NCBI GenBank assembly: GCA_034408875.1
Contig: JAWXCJ010000009.1
Location: forward strand, 1 to 5,364
Direction: 5' to 3'
DNA length: 5,364 bases
From: JANNHK01 sp034408875
GTDB taxonomy: Bacteria; Actinomycetota; Acidimicrobiia; IMCC26256; PALSA-610
Shown here one piece after another: positions 5,257 to 5,364 of this stretch. A program made the position numbers and the translations under genes. Under the pieces are notes generated by a model, which had not been told where the DNA came from, ran no database searches, and saw only the letters and a program-made list of their open reading frames with translations. Position 1 is the first letter of the stretch, and every line of letters begins with the position of its first letter.

Positions 5257-5364
5257 CATAGACCAGCTCGCAGTCTCGGTGTCGGTGAGGGCACGTTGGG
5301 GAACTGGGTGCGCCAAGCCCGCGTCGATCGGGGTGAACGGGCCGCGGCGTCGCGACGTCGGAAC
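5257..5364 (+). pseudogene. truncated IS3-family transposase OrfA (partial at window end)
   Basis: Read from 5257, this frame gives a helix-turn-helix core LGVGEGTLGNWVRQ followed by ARVDRGERAAAS. This is the very characteristic N-terminal half of actinobacterial IS3-family OrfA proteins. A TGA at 5254-5256 lies directly upstream in frame, and no ATG or GTG precedes the HTH core, so the usual first ~20-25 residues are missing. This points to a 5'-truncated remnant rather than an intact element. The continuation lies outside the window, and the last visible residues (RRRN) already depart from the usual acidic stretch, hinting at decay. The remnant starts ~25 nt after the cimA stop. No IS terminal inverted repeat could be recognised. 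Confidence 0.75.

Noticed and set aside
3537..5294. Very long open frame on the minus strand opposite cimA (585 codons), and similar frames at 2672-3604 and 1311-2486
   Set aside because: They are antisense to genes with complete, recognisable motifs. They read as Arg/Val/Asp/His-rich low-complexity protein and match no family I know. Such shadow frames are expected in high-GC coding DNA.
5346..5360. CGTCGCGACG-type palindrome near the right edge
   Set aside because: It lies inside the transposase-like frame, is a short GC palindrome of a kind common in this composition, and lacks a second copy or other context.

Overview
The window is high-GC DNA with strong third-position GC bias and several GTG starts. 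The gene content (short mycobacterial-type LeuB, GreA-like factor, actinobacterial-type IS3 transposase remnant) suggests an Actinomycetota genome. An Acidimicrobiia-like lineage is possible, but I cannot fix the taxon from 5.4 kb.

Left half, minus strand (49-1420): a GreA-type transcription elongation factor is followed after 7 nt by a PAPS-dependent sulfotransferase. The two probably share one transcript, reading leftward. The first ~36 nt of the window may carry a scrap of a hydantoinase-B-like gene on the plus strand, but this is weak.

Centre (1421-1700): a divergent promoter region and a long regulatory leader. On the plus strand there is a perfect TTGACA -35 box, a 26-codon leader peptide ORF (1512-1592) ending in a run of seven Val/Ile codons (VIVVIVI), a 10-bp hairpin starting at the leader stop codon, and an intrinsic terminator (9-bp GC-rich stem plus six T) about 50 nt before leuB. 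A terminator between a promoter and its own first gene, behind a Val/Ile-rich leader peptide, is the classical layout of ribosome-mediated transcription attenuation. This is the most interesting element in the window.

Right half, plus strand (1701-5231): a tight operon of leuB (3-isopropylmalate dehydrogenase), ilvE (branched-chain aminotransferase) and cimA (citramalate synthase). The genes are 20 nt apart and then overlap by 11 nt. CimA makes citramalate from pyruvate and acetyl-CoA. A LeuB-type dehydrogenase acts later in the same route, on the way to 2-oxobutyrate. IlvE performs the last transamination of Ile, Val and Leu. The operon therefore links leucine synthesis to a threonine-independent isoleucine route, and an Ile/Val-sensing leader fits that role.

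Right edge (5257-5364): a 5'-truncated IS3-family OrfA transposase fragment lies only ~25 nt after cimA and runs off the window. I see no convincing terminator after cimA.
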